Shown: piece after piece, positions 52,620-63,807 of the stretch
Layout of the letters: each line of letters starts with the position of its first letter
Position numbering within the stretch: position 1 is the first letter of the stretch
Assembly (NCBI GenBank): GCA_035771165.1
Contig: JAWNZC010000468.1
Span: 1,013,501-1,077,500 of the forward strand
Length of the DNA stretch: 64,000 bases
Reading direction: 5' to 3'
From: Paragorgia papillata
Lineage: Eukaryota; Cnidaria; Anthozoa; Scleralcyonacea; Coralliidae
Notes under the pieces: model-generated
Seen by the model: the letters and a program-made list of their open reading frames with translations, nothing else
Told to the model about the DNA's origin: nothing
The model's database searches: none
Made by a program: the position numbers and the translations under genes

Positions 52620-53357
52620 TTATATTTTCTCAATTAATTTTCTAATTTCGGCCACTTCGCCAGAAATTAACATACTGACAAAATCAACTTTATTTTCATC
52701 TTCTAAGTTTGCATTTATATGATCATTGTAACGGCAAATACAATCTTCTAAACTTAATTTACCCAAACTAAAATAATATAATAACTCAACTAAAGCTCTA
52801 TCATTTTTATTTTTTTTTCCTTTTTCATTTTGATTAAAATCTTCTAACTCACACTCAACGGTTGTTGACGTTTCAACGTCTTGTTGTTGTTGTTGTTGCT
52901 TCCTCTTCTTCTTTTCCAGGTTCACTTCAGTTTTATTTTTTATTTTTTTAGTAACGGCTGTTCCTCTCGCAGCATGATAAAAATTCCCCAACTGTTGTGC
53001 AATTTCCCCCAAATTATCGGTTTTCTTAAACGAAAAATTTCCCCATTGATCGGCCCATTTAACTTCAGATGTGTTGAACTCGTTGTAGGTGATGTCAGTA
53101 TCATTATCTTCTTCTTCTTCAACAAACTTTAAATCTTCGTCGGGGAGAATAATTTCTTTCTTTTGAACGACGAGTTCACCTGAACCAAAATCGTTACTAC
53201 GCAGAACGAGACGCATAGCATCTTTCTTGTAATTCACATATTCAGAAACAATTACAAATGTTTGAGTTGACCAATCACTTGTAGCGTTTGTGTTGTTGAG
53301 AGCGTTAATTAAATCTGGAATAATATCCATATCCAATTCCATTTCGCTGTTAACCAA
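52620..53357 (-). CDS. Unknown viral protein with Gln/Lys nuclear-type tract, 245 aa
   Basis: An intact ORF. The N-terminal half is acidic with beta-like segments (FVIVSEYVNYKKD); an EEEEDNDTD run leads to KWADQWGNFSF. A KKKRKQQQQQQ stretch suggests nuclear targeting. The C-terminus is helical (ALVELLYYFSLGKL). No family is recognised. It sits upstream of the integrase on the same strand. Confidence 0.55.
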   Translation of the reverse strand: MVNSEMELDMDIIPDLINALNNTNATSDWSTQTFVIVSEYVNYKKDAMRLVLRSNDFGSGELVVQKKEIILPDEDLKFVEEEEDNDTDITYNEFNTSEVKWADQWGNFSFKKTDNLGEIAQQLGNFYHAARGTAVTKKIKNKTEVNLEKKKRKQQQQQQDVETSTTVECELEDFNQNEKGKKNKNDRALVELLYYFSLGKLSLEDCICRYNDHINANLEDENKVDFVSMLISGEVAEIRKLIEKI

Positions 53358-53774
53358 AAATTTTAAACATTGCTTACTGGTCGGATAAGCTTTGGCTAGT
53401 ACTGCTTTATCATTTTTTTTTTCAATGCTACGATTTTTCGTGATAAATCGCTATACTTCACTAGTGGATGTTCGTATTGAGTATATTCTCTCAAATATAA
53501 TTCCATCTTTAGCCAACGATCAAAGCGAATAAAGTTTACCCAAAAAAATACTTACATTTATATCATTTCATTTTTATTTTTTTTTGAAAAAAACAAAAGA
53601 AACAATGAAATTATTTTAGACCATATAAGGTTAAAGACTCGTTATAAAAATTTATACATTCAATAATATAGTTTTCTGAAAAATTATTTTTACATAAAAA
53701 ATTTATACAATCTTTAAAAATCCATTGACCAATAGGAAATTGCATAAAAATATAATAAAAAAAAATTCTCATAT

Positions 53775-54969
53775 TTATTTACAAACTGAATTTTTATGTA
53801 CTACTAATATATTTTCAGCTGAATATACATATTCAGCGTATCTAATTCTAATATCTGTTAATTCGTCGTTATTTATTTCTACAAAACAATTTTTATTTTT
53901 GGTACTTAAAATAGTTTTTTCATAAGTTACTTGCCTACTATATAAGGTTTGAATTGATGGTAATTGTTTTATATTTTTCATTTTTTTTCCATTTATTTTT
54001 TCTACTGTTAATCTTTCGGGATAATTTACTGTTTTTTTACAATTTTTAAATCTACATATTTCATTTTTTCTATACACAAAAGCAGAATCTACTGAAAATG
54101 AATCATCATCATCAATACGGTTAAGATCAAACTGTAATTTATCATAGATAAATTCATCAAATAAATTCATGTTATATTTTCTCATATTTCCACTCGCTAA
54201 TATTCCATTTGGATTATGTGAATCGCAAAACATCGAAAAAAAGCACTGCTAAATTGTAAACTAAAATATCATTAATCCAAAAATTCCAAACAGGATCATA
54301 TTCCATTACGTTGTAAATATCGTGATAACAATGAAAAAAAATACACGGTACGATTGAATGTAAAAAAGCACATATCGCTTGGCATGAATAGCCGTATTTA
54401 CCCTTCACGCTATCAAGAATTGAAAATATATCCCCCGCTACAGGATAATACATTTCATTCTTTGTATTCATAAATCCAAATAAATGAAAACTATTACGAC
54501 TATATACATATTCAACATTAAAATAATATTTAATTTTCTCATCTATTGGAAACATAGAACAACAGTAATTAGAACTACATTTTAACATAAATTGTCTCGT
54601 TTCAAAATAATACTTTAGTCCATAACAACTTTTTTTATCGTTTATATACGGTAATAAATAATTCGAGGTCCCAGCGCATATAACGAAATAAGGAAATAAG
54701 TTTTCATCCCCTTTTTTTCTCTCTTCTTCTTTAACAATTCCATTATATAAAAATAAATCTGGTATCCATTCATTTTCTTCTTCCAATTTATTTCTCCTTT
54801 CAATAGAATAGATACAATCTCCCTCATAATGATTTAATAATCCAAACATCCAATACAAAAGACCGATCGATCCATGATTAAATCTCTGCACAGAACGTAC
54901 ATTAATCAAAACAGTTTTTATAATTAAACCATTTCTTATTTGTATTTTTTCTTCCCTTGACAAGTTCAT
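53775..54969 (-). pseudogene. Second copy of the unknown 421-aa family, one frame change
   Basis: The N-terminal frame (54969-54214) has IGLLYWMFGLLNHYEGD, NLFPYFVICAGTSNYLLPY and GDIFSILDSV. The C-terminal frame (54233-53775) has CDSHNPNGIL and CRFKNCKK. These align in order with the gene at 30162-31427 (CDAHNPNGIL, CRFKDCR). The frame shift falls near 54230, just before the shared CDxHNPNGIL motif. The two copies are clearly diverged, so the duplication is old. Confidence 0.65.
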
Positions 54970-55079
54970 TGTTTTTTAAGAAACAATTTGTTGAAACATC
55001 TTTCTTAAATACATTTTAAAAAATTAAAAAACAACCCAAAAAAACACCATCATACCATATTTGGAACCAAAAAATAAAC

Positions 55080-55087
55080 TATATAAG
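55080..55087 (+). promoter_or_regulatory. TATA box (TATATAAG)
   Basis: Lies 44 bases upstream of ATG 55131, with room for a short leader (tagctttaataaaaaatcag). Confidence 0.55.
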
Positions 55088-55130
55088 CGTTAGCTTTAAT
55101 AAAAAATCAGTATCCAACAAAAAAATAATC

Positions 55131-55637
55131 ATGTCTGAAGCTGAATCAACAACTGTAACGTTTGATATGATAGATGAAAAACAAAACGTAATGCTTCGTA
55201 GGATTACTACGAGGGCGTGGGAATCTTATTTGGAAAAAAATAAAGATGTACTAGAAAAAGATCCGTTCGCTCTACTAAATGGAAAACTAGCCTTTATCAG
55301 TGGATTACTGGAATTCATACGTACACAACGAAGCGACTTCAGTTTCATTATTGATTGCGCTGGATTCTTTCCGACCGATGAAAATGAATCATCAAAAAAA
55401 AAACGAAGAGAGAAATACACTACTGCAAAAATGATAGATTCCAAAAGAAAAATTACAGGCAACGACTTCGAAAGTAAATTGATGTGGTGTAATGTATGGA
55501 ATACATCAATTACAATTGAAGCATTTAAAGCTATCGTTTATGAAATTTACCCAGAAGTACGAAGCGATTTTCTTCGTGTTTATGTTGACGTTAATTTAAT
55601 AAACAAAAAAACTATAAAAGGTTTTACAAAATTTTAA
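55131..55637 (+). CDS. Unknown viral protein, 168 aa
   Basis: An intact ORF (MSEAESTTVTFDMIDEKQNV). Predominantly helical, with a basic centre (SSKKKRREKY) that may be a nuclear signal. GC content is a little higher than its neighbours. The only plus-strand gene in this block; family unknown. Confidence 0.55.
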   Translation: MSEAESTTVTFDMIDEKQNVMLRRITTRAWESYLEKNKDVLEKDPFALLNGKLAFISGLLEFIRTQRSDFSFIIDCAGFFPTDENESSKKKRREKYTTAKMIDSKRKITGNDFESKLMWCNVWNTSITIEAFKAIVYEIYPEVRSDFLRVYVDVNLINKKTIKGFTKF

Positions 55638-55895
55638 TTTTTTTTAAGGAAAAAACTACAGTGAAGACTCACGATATGTTACCCAATGTATTATTATGGA
55701 ATGGAAGTGCAGCAGATTTTGTAAAATTTTTGAAAAAATAATTTTTTTAGAAAAAAACTGAACACAAAAATATATCCTTTATTAAAAAAAGTTACATGAA
55801 TTGTATTATTTATGATTTATTAAAAGTTGGGTTTTTTTGAGTTGAGTTACATAAAATTGTCTCTTGACGTATATTGTATTATCCTTGGATTTTCC

Positions 55896-56242
55896 CTATT
55901 CTTTTGCCCAATCTTCTCTTCTTGTATACTTTCCAATACACAAAGAAAAATCACGTCTTTTTTTTCGTTTTGATTTTACAAATCTATAATATCTAGCTAA
56001 TGTCCAATAATATTTTATTATCGGTGGTCCGTCTTGAAAGACTCCATTTATCACAAAATAAACCACATCTTCATGCAAATGAAATACTCTTTTTTCACAT
56101 GAGTAATTTTAGCCACTCCCGAACTCCACCACAATATAGCTGAAACATCATTAAATTCAATAAATTTTCTTTTTTCACTATATGGGTCTCTATTTCTTTC
56201 TTCAGACATAGTTAGCTCTTCTTCATCATTTTTCTCAGCCAT
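55896..56242 (-). pseudogene. Unknown viral protein, frame change near the middle
   Basis: The start is set at ATG 56242 (MAEKNDEEELTMSEE) because a TATA box covers the more upstream Met at 56278. The frame encodes KFIEFNDVSAILWWSSG, then shifts near 56080 and continues with PPIIKYYWTLARYYRFVKSKRKKRR. Degenerate similar words (gaaatttcattaaattcaat) occur at 56600, hinting at a decayed tandem copy. Function unknown. Confidence 0.45.
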
Positions 56243-56278
56243 TTTCAAAAAAGAAATGATTTTATTTTTTAAAAACAA

Positions 56279-56287
56279 CTTTATATA
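56279..56287 (-). promoter_or_regulatory. TATA box (TATATAAAG, minus strand)
   Basis: Reverse complement CTTTATATA lies about 40 bases upstream of ATG 56242 and helps decide that start. Confidence 0.55.
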
Positions 56288-56289
56288 GA

Positions 56290-57170
56290 GAAATTTTAAT
56301 TATATACATTTACAATATTATACATTTTCTATTTTTTTTTTTTTACAATATTATACATTTTCTATTTTTTTTTTCCCCCCCCAATATTTTGTATCGGTAT
56401 ACATTCCAATATCCTGAATAAAATCATGATCTTTTTTTTTGGGTATATTTCTAACTAATGTTCGATGGTATCTATACTGTGCTATTGAATCCCAAATACC
56501 GTACAACTAAAAAAAAACCATATCCTCACATTTAGTGAAATAATTTTTTTTTACATTCGTAACTTTAATACGCGAATCTGGACTTTGTGTTCCAATAGAT
56601 CTGAAATTTCATTAAATTCAATAAATGTTCTTTCATTATTATTAAAAATAAAATTCGTTTTTACATTCTTTATCCACTTTTGCATTTCTTGAAAAAAAAA
56701 TTCAATTTCTTGAAAAAAACAAACTCTCCAAAGTTCTATATCTCTCTACATATAATCAACTTCTGATTTTTTCTTAAAAACAACACACGTTTATCACAGT
56801 TTTTTTCGTATTTCTTTCAAAAAAATCAGTTTTTTTCGTATTTCTTTCAAAAAAATTGTATATAAAACCCAACTTTTTTTTATCTAAAATTCAATACTTG
56901 GTTTTAATAAAACATAATATTCTTTATTCAACATAATTCAATTGTTTTTTCAACATTTCTCTTTTAAAATGTATACAAATTTTTTACTTCCTTATAAGGT
57001 TTTACATTATTTAAAGCAATAATTCTATTAACAACATTTTTATGTTTTTTCTAATAATTCTTCTTCCTTATTAAAATCAAATTTTTGTGGTTTTTTTTTT
57101 TAATAGTTCATTTAAATCAAAATTTTGTGGTTTTTTTAATAGTTCATTAATCAGTTTTTTCTTCCATTTT
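56290..57170. other. No intact gene; decayed AT-rich viral DNA
   Basis: It contains local duplications (tttacaatattatacatttt twice at 56310-56360; gtttttttcgtatttctttc twice at 56799-56850; caaaattttgtggttttttt near 57080 and 57120) and a possible degenerate copy of the 55.9-kb gene around 56580-56650. No ORF is convincing. Confidence 0.5.
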
Positions 57171-57175
57171 TTTTT

Positions 57176-57628
57176 TCAGTTCCCAATCTCCCAAATGTTC
57201 TGTTCTTCTTCCACAGTGTTCGCTTCTTCTTCTTCTTTTTCTTCACTATCATCACTATCGTCCTTGCACCACTCTTCTTTCGCTCTTTTCTGTAACAAGA
57301 AATGTATTTTCTTTTTTACCACTTTTTCGATCTTTTTATTCACAAGCTTTTTTATATCTAATTGAATGTCTTCGATAAGTTCAATTTCAGTCAAATACTC
57401 ATTCAAAAAACACTGCACATGACCCGATAGTTCTTCTATTCGTACGCGTAATTCAGTTTTTACATGATCAACTACTAAATTAATATTAATCGGTTTATTG
57501 TCTCTTATCTTATCCATCATTAATACATCAATATAAGTATCACTCTGTTTTATTTTCAGTTCAAAAAGTCCGGAAATAATTGCGCCACGTCCATTCCTCA
57601 GGTTATGTTCCATTGGTAGGGCTTGCAT
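57176..57628 (-). CDS. Unknown acidic-tailed protein, tandem paralogue 2, 150 aa
   Basis: The middle (IEELSGHVQCFLNEYLTEIELIED) aligns with the same region of the 57660 gene (IENIAGCVQEILNEKLSEVELTD). The C-terminus is a Glu-rich tail. Probably helical. No family recognised; the head-to-tail pair arose by duplication. Confidence 0.55.
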   Translation of the reverse strand: MQALPMEHNLRNGRGAIISGLFELKIKQSDTYIDVLMMDKIRDNKPININLVVDHVKTELRVRIEELSGHVQCFLNEYLTEIELIEDIQLDIKKLVNKKIEKVVKKKIHFLLQKRAKEEWCKDDSDDSEEKEEEEANTVEEEQNIWEIGN

Positions 57629-57659
57629 TCTTCTTCTTATGCTTTTTCTTTTTTTAAAC

Positions 57660-57911
57660 CTACCATGTATTCAGTGCGACATTTATTTCATACTTCAAAA
57701 CTTCCAATACATTTACTGTTACATCGGTAAGTTCTACTTCGCTTAACTTTTCATTCAAAATTTCTTGTACACAACCAGCTATGTTTTCAATATCTTTTCC
57801 AATATTTTCATAAACTTTTTCAAATATTCCAGGAACACAAACTAATTTATCATCAGCAGCACTCACTGACACAAATTTTTTTAACACCGTTGATTGTTCC
57901 TCAACATTCAT
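57660..57911 (-). CDS. Unknown small protein, tandem paralogue 1, 83 aa
   Basis: Intact ORF MNVEEQSTVLKKFVSVS, helical, and lacking the acidic tail of its downstream paralogue. A minus-strand TATA box lies 36-44 bases upstream. It is the outermost recognised gene of the viral element on the right. Confidence 0.55.
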   Translation of the reverse strand: MNVEEQSTVLKKFVSVSAADDKLVCVPGIFEKVYENIGKDIENIAGCVQEILNEKLSEVELTDVTVNVLEVLKYEINVALNTW

Positions 57912-57946
57912 ATCTGAACGAATGAATGAAATGTAACAAACCTTCT

Positions 57947-57955
57947 CCTTTTATA
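57947..57955 (-). promoter_or_regulatory. TATA box (TATAAAAGG, minus strand)
   Basis: Reverse complement CCTTTTATA upstream of the 57911 start; spacing suits a short leader. Confidence 0.6.
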
Positions 57956-58345
57956 TCTTTTCTCTTTCCCTTTTTTCCAATAATTTTTTTATTTTATACT
58001 CCACAACAATGCGTGTATCAAAGGGCCAACCGTTTTCCGAGCTCTAGAAAAACGAAAAACAGTCTTTAAATTCCGTTTTTCGTTTTACAATGTTGAAAAA
58101 CAGTTTAAAAAACAAAAATAGAACGGTTATTCGTTTATCAAAGGGCCAACCGTTTTCAGAGCCACTTGAAGAACAAATTTCGTTACCATTATTCAATATT
58201 AACTGAAAACAATTTAAAAACAAAAATAGAACGCGTTATTTGTTTTCTGTTTCTGTGTATTGATTATTGTATATAATATAAAGAAGCCTTGTTTTGTCAT
58301 GCACCGAATCCCCCCGTATCTCTTGAGTCTTGAACTACCGGCAAT

Positions 58346-61300
58346 ATGGCTGCTCTGGAAGAGCACGAAATTTTTATCAGAGATTTCTTGTCAAAGGAAG
58401 AAAACACCATACAGGATTTATCGGATGTTCTGCAAGCAACATATCCAGGACTGAGAGGTTTCAGTTCTCGTAGTATCAAACGCTTTTGTAGAGAAAGAGG
58501 AATTAAACGAAGAGGAATTGTCTCAGATGAACAACTTGATAATGCAGTAAGAGTTGCCGTCTCTGAGGTAGTTTTGAAATTCAAATAGAGTTTTTTTTTG
58601 TTATATTATCTACATTAACAGAAAATTTGTGAATTTTTTACGCTACCACTGGTAATTTTGACAATTGTGTCTTAAAAGGTGGGCCCGGTGTATGGAAGAA
58701 AGATGATGAAAGGCTATCTGGATAGCAAATTAGGATCGATTGTTGCTTCGGAACAACGCGTGCGAAAGTCACTGGTTAGAGTTTCACCACCAATCTACCA
58801 ACAACAAAGTCAGACACGAACTGAACGGCAAACAAATCCACACCCGTATATAGCTGAATATTATGGACATAAGCTCCATTTAGACCAAAATGAGAAACTG
58901 GCGATGTATGGTGTAACTCACGTTTGTGCCATCGATGGATTTTCAAAATATATCCCAGCATTCTCTTGCATGCCAGTTAAGAACAACGTTGTGATATATA
59001 ATGATATTTTCAGGTATGACTGAAATCATATACACTCATTACATCACTATATCAGTGATGGATTTACAGGGGGGTGCGGGGGGTGCGCACCCCCCGGCCC
59101 TTGGCCAAGAGGGTGCAGGGGGGTGCCAATTACTCAATTAGTGCCTTGCTGCAGTGGGATGTAGCCATGCCTGGGTAGGCATGCCCCCGGACCCCCCTAG
59201 GAATGGTTTGACTAAGGTTTAAAAAATTCTAGATCCGCCCCTGCAGCACCTCCCCCCCTACCAGATCAAGCTGGATCCATCACTGATATATATAATATAT
59301 GTGCTTGAATAAAACCCTGACTATACATATATATATATATACTGTATATAAATGATTGTCAGTATATATTGCAATGTATAAGGTTTGCAATAATTTAATA
59401 CTTAATTATTAAAATTTTTAATCAATAACTTCATTTGCTTTTGGTTCAACACATTAACCCTTTCTCTCCTGAGCCAAGTGTTTATAGTTTTATTTTGGCT
59501 AATGCCAGATGATTTTATTCAGCAGAGGGAAGAGGCCAGAGTGGTTCAGGGCAGCCTAGGAGGGAATGGCTTAATGCCCAGCCCAACTTCAGCGAACCAT
59601 TCCCGTGTGCTAAATGAAATTGACTTGTGTTAATTAGCCAGGATAACATATAAAGGCTGTCTCAGGCCAGGATTGGGTTAAGAATGTTGTCCCAGCTATT
59701 CTAACCTTTATACATGTACAGTACATGTATTTTGTGCTCATTATGTACAACATCTCTGCAATAATTTTATTATTTAATTATTAATATTTTTATAACTTTA
59801 TTTGCTTTTAATAGTTTAACCATTACTGCTGATGTTGGCATCAGCCAATAGTATTAGACATTTAGACTAACACAAATAATTGTGATTGTTTAGGAAAACA
59901 GTTCTCGGTGAAGGCTTGTTTGATCAGGTCAGAGTTGATCATGGCAAAGAATTTTATCTACTTCTATATGTTCAAGAGACTCTGGCCCACCTTCGTACAA
60001 ATCCCAATCGAGATCCACACCGTCAAACTGAGTCAAAAAAGGTAATATGGTAGTGTCCATGAAATTTAGATGCGGGCCATACATAAAATAGGTGATCCTT
60101 TTTTCCCTTACTACCCCCAGGGACACTGACAGATACAGTACCATCACCCCCCTACCTCCAGCACCACTGCACACACACACAGTTAACCACTATACACTGA
60201 TATTGTTTAATGATATTTCTTGTGAAACTATGCAGTAAGTTTAATAGTTATATTCGACAATATAATCACAGAGTGGCAGTGTTGTTTTGTGGTTGTGTCT
60301 GTTGATTTTTCTAATTTTCTTCAGAACCTTGTTATTGAGAGGATTTGGGTTGAAGTGAATGCTAGGGTTAATTATCCAATCAAAAATGCTCTCCGTAAAA
60401 TGGAAGAAAACAATTTAATCGATATGGAACTTGAAGATGTCAAGTATTGTGTTTCTTCAGTTACCTTAAGGGTTGCATATATAGGTATGCAGAAGGTAGT
60501 GCAGTCATGGAATAATCACACTATTCCAGGTAATTTGATTATTTTATCCCTTATAATTTGAATTGGCAAACAAAAAATGAATGATTTTAATAAACTGTCC
60601 TAGGGGTCATCTATTTAGTATGTACACAGTGAGTTGGGGTTAACAAAAGCATATAGGTATTGTTATTATGACATCATTTCTATTGTTCTTTGTGTACAAA
60701 GGGGGAGTGGGTGAAAAATTTTATATTTTTTGTGTATGTACTAACTATAATTGTTGGGGGCAGGGGTTCTCCCAGCCCTGGTGATGACATTGCAGTTTTG
60801 CTAAAGATAGGATATGAAAATCACGCAGGAAACTATATTAATTTATTATCAACATTTTTGTTCATGTGTATCATTTTGATAACCAGTTTGATGTGAGCTT
60901 TGGGGTTCTTCACTTTTTACCCTCAGTATTTTCTCATCCAATATGGAAGAATTACAAAATTCGTCTTGAAGGGAAGTGGGGAGTATGGACCCCCCATTGG
61001 AGGGGTGGCAAAGCATATATTTATTTATTATGGAGGCAATTGACTTGTCAAGTCCCCATCCCCTCCTCATTCAGTTCCTGCTGGCTAGTTGGGTGGTTAC
61101 ATATTTGTATGGGTGATTATGGCAGTGATCATGTCAATATGCTTTCCTCATTCATAGGAACCCCATTTTTACTTACTACATTTATTATTGGACACTGACA
61201 GGAGTTGGAAAGCCTGTGAATCTACGAAATAACAACAACAGAGTATCACATGTTTTACCACAAATGGTTCCAACAAGTGAAGAAGCCATTGCAAATTATG

Positions 61301-61509
61301 AGCAGATGGGTGGACATATAACACGATTTCCTGTTTTTGGTAGAGACCCCTTGTCCACAAATATACAACTGCAACATGAGAGAAAACAACGTTTTAATAA
61401 CAACCTGAACTGGGAACTGATTTATGGCAAGCTCGTGAACAACGAAGACACTCATTTCTGTGTTGCAATCATGACATACTTGAATATAACAAGAGAACTG
61501 TCAAATTAA
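58346..61509 (+). CDS. Integrase-like DDE transposase, five exons
   Basis: Exons inferred from frames and GT/AG signals: 58346 to about 58569, 58679-59013, about 59894-60041, about 60325-60531, and about 61201-61509. Exon 1 encodes an N-terminal helical domain (MAALEEHEIFIRDFL). Exon 2 has the first catalytic Asp (HVCAIDGFSKY), exon 3 the second (VRVDHGKEF), exon 4 the Glu (NLVIERIWVEVN), and exon 5 a conserved tail with HERKQRFNNN. The same DDE style is used by the transposase at 27648. No frame break is needed, so this copy may be functional. Confidence 0.75.
59048..59290. mobile_element. MITE-like insertion in transposase intron 2
   Basis: tatatcagtgatggat at the left edge and atccatcactgatata at the right edge are inverted repeats around a G/C-rich 240-bp body (gggggtgcggggggtgcgca). 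It looks like a small non-autonomous element nested in the intron. Confidence 0.7.
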
Positions 61510-61610
61510 TTTGAACTGTAAACCTGAAACTGTTCATGTTCATGTATAATCTTTGCTGTTTCAGTTTTTATGCTGATATTAAAATGCTTGTAATTCAGTC
61601 TGGCAGTTGA

Positions 61611-63807
61611 TCAATGCATCTTGGTGAGAAAGTCATCGAAACCTCTCATCGTTATTGTTGCGCTGTTAAAGCCTTCTTCTCTACATTTAGGACATGTTGT
61701 TTTCCCTGAATCTAACCATGCTTTTGTGCATTGGTGACAACCAATAACTGACTCACAACAAGTGGTTACAATAATAGGGGGGGTTGATGTTTCTTTGCAA
61801 ATAATACACTGTAAGCATTCAACTATTTCTTGCAATAATACACTTTGTACTGCTTTTGCTATGAATGCTTCGTGGCTCATATGACACTTCAAAGCTTCAT
61901 CCATGCTTTCTTGAAATGTCTGGACTGCTGTAGGAAGTGCTTGTTCTATGCCTTCCATCACTGCCACTTTTACAATGTTTTTCATTTTTTGGTCATTTTC
62001 ACCTAGGGGATTTTACATAATTACATAGTTAGTCATAGTGCTTTATTTATAGAGAACAAATCCCTGTAAATATACATGCATGTGGGGATGAAGGATGTCG
62101 AAATCCCGTGCAGGGGTGTTTACTGGACTGCAGAGTTGGTCAATGGTGCACCCAAGATATTTTCGGCCAACCATAGTAGCCCGAGTAAATAGTGTGCTGT
62201 GTAGACAGTGTTGAAAACCAAATTGAAATGTAGCAATGTTAGCTTACGTACTGCAATATTCCATGTTTTGGCAGTGCACTAAAATTGTTATATATTTCGA
62301 TTTGGTAGTTCATGTTTGGTAGGTGGCTCAGGGTTCCCCTATACCCTCCCTCTTCCCTATCTTTGGATATGGGGAGAGGGGGGGAAGAAAGAAGGGAGTG
62401 GGAATGGCAGATTCTGGGCTAAATTTAAAGAGTAAACAAAAAATACGAATTAACCTATATCATTCACAAAACAATTGGTAAACAACTTTTCCTAATTCCC
62501 AGATCAAGTTCATTTTGCAAATTTTGGCAACTGCCAGTCTCAGCTTTTCATGTGGGAGTCTTAGGCCCCATGTCACGATTATTGCAACCTCAATATTTTT
62601 GGCACCGTATTTGTGTGTGTGTGTGTGTGTGTACGTGTGCGTATTGGACACACCTGATTTGACAGCAGCAGAAGCCGTTTCTGAATTATCTGAATCAGCA
62701 GCATCATCATCTACATAGACAACACTGCGTTCCTTCTTAACTGGTGCAGGAATGGCAAACACCTTTCTAGAATTAGCTTTCCAAAATACAAGTCCTAATA
62801 AAAGGAGAAAAAAGAACTTATTTTAAAATTTCTTATTTGTGTAGTAATGTGCAATACCACCAAACTCATCTTTTGGATGACAAAAGATACTGCCAAATGA
62901 ATGAGTACCTCTTGTTGCTTCACTATCTTCGATGGGCAAACAGTTTCCTGACACAAGGATCAATGAATTGTTATGAAACTCCTCTTTACACTGAGCTGTT
63001 ATATGTGGAACAGTTGCATCATTTATAGTAACATATGTTTGCCTTGATGGGTCTTGTATTTTATTTCCATTCTTTTTGGCCAGTGTGACTTTTAGGCAAT
63101 AACTATTACATTTTTTCTTTGTTGGCATAACTGACCTGCAATCAGAAATTGGTAGTCATTTTGAATTGTCTCGTCCCCTCTCTTTTCCATTATATATCTA
63201 AATGGGTATAAGGCACAAAAAAAACCAACTATATATTTATCAAATAAAGAGCCCTCCAAAAAAGATAAGCAAGAAACATAAATTTAAAAAAACAACTTAA
63301 AATCAAATCAAATCTTAAAATTTATGTTCCATATACAAAATAGCACGAACCTGAATATCGAAGAATACCCTGCTGCACTAGTACTACTGGATGGGGCCGA
63401 GGTTTGGTAAGAATACAATCCTCCTATTGGCATTGACAGAGTTCCTGATCTCTTACGTCCTTCAACTTTCATATACGAATCGCGTCTAAAGTCAGATAAG
63501 TCAAAACGGCCATCTTTGTTCGGCCATTCTGTAGATCCCGAGAACTCGTCTACAATATGAATACCCACGACTTCCAGCTAAATTAAAGACATAACTTACT
63601 TCTAGTTTAATATCACCACACCACAATCTGGCAAGCTCACATGAAATAAGGACTCGATCACACCTTATACAAATATTCGAATATTTGATGACTTACCCCA
63701 AACATTTGAGCCAACCTCTCAGCGTTCACTTGACCTTTCTTCAGCCTTCTATCTATCCTATGTTCACCTTCTCCATAAGCGACATTTATAAAGCTATCGT
63801 CCTCCAT
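61611..63807 (-). CDS. Multi-exon RING-finger protein of the transposon
   Basis: Inferred exons: 63807-63697 (MEDDSFINVAYGEGEHR, donor GTAAGT), 63577-63351, 63135 to about 62869, about 62768-62654, and 62005-61611. The last exon carries a C3HC4-like RING: CIIC, then CCESVIGCHQC and CPKC. RING proteins bring ubiquitin-loaded E2 enzymes to targets. The middle exons encode a Ser/Thr-rich segment and a domain I do not recognise (MPTKKKCNSYCLKV). It is convergent with the transposase, as the HECT gene is with the transposase in the 23-kb element. Confidence 0.65.

Larger units (their letters stand above)
17300..58010. mobile_element. Endogenous Polinton/adintovirus-like dsDNA virus, interrupted by two transposons
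   Basis: This AT-rich block holds the full Polinton/Maverick/adintovirus core: family B DNA polymerase (35.6-39.5 kb), FtsK/HerA-type packaging ATPase (39.6 kb), adenain-like protease (41.0 kb), double-jelly-roll capsid protein (43.2 kb), penton-like protein (50.8 kb) and integrase (51.7 kb). Removing the nested elements (23023-29533 and 45723-50762) leaves about 29 kb. Terminal inverted repeats and the 6-bp duplication expected of Polintons were looked for and not seen; both edges abut other repeats and may be trimmed. Several core genes are frame-disrupted, so this is an endogenous, probably inactive copy. Confidence 0.85.

Noticed and set aside
17300..58010. Terminal inverted repeats of the Polinton-like element
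   Set aside because: I compared about 16.4-17.3 kb with 57.9-58.0 kb in inverted orientation and found no match; the ends may be lost or replaced, so none is reported.
17300..58010. Classification as a true adenovirus
   Set aside because: Protease, core and capsid similarities exist, but the retrovirus-like integrase, ATPase type and polymerase architecture point to Polinton/adintovirus relatives.
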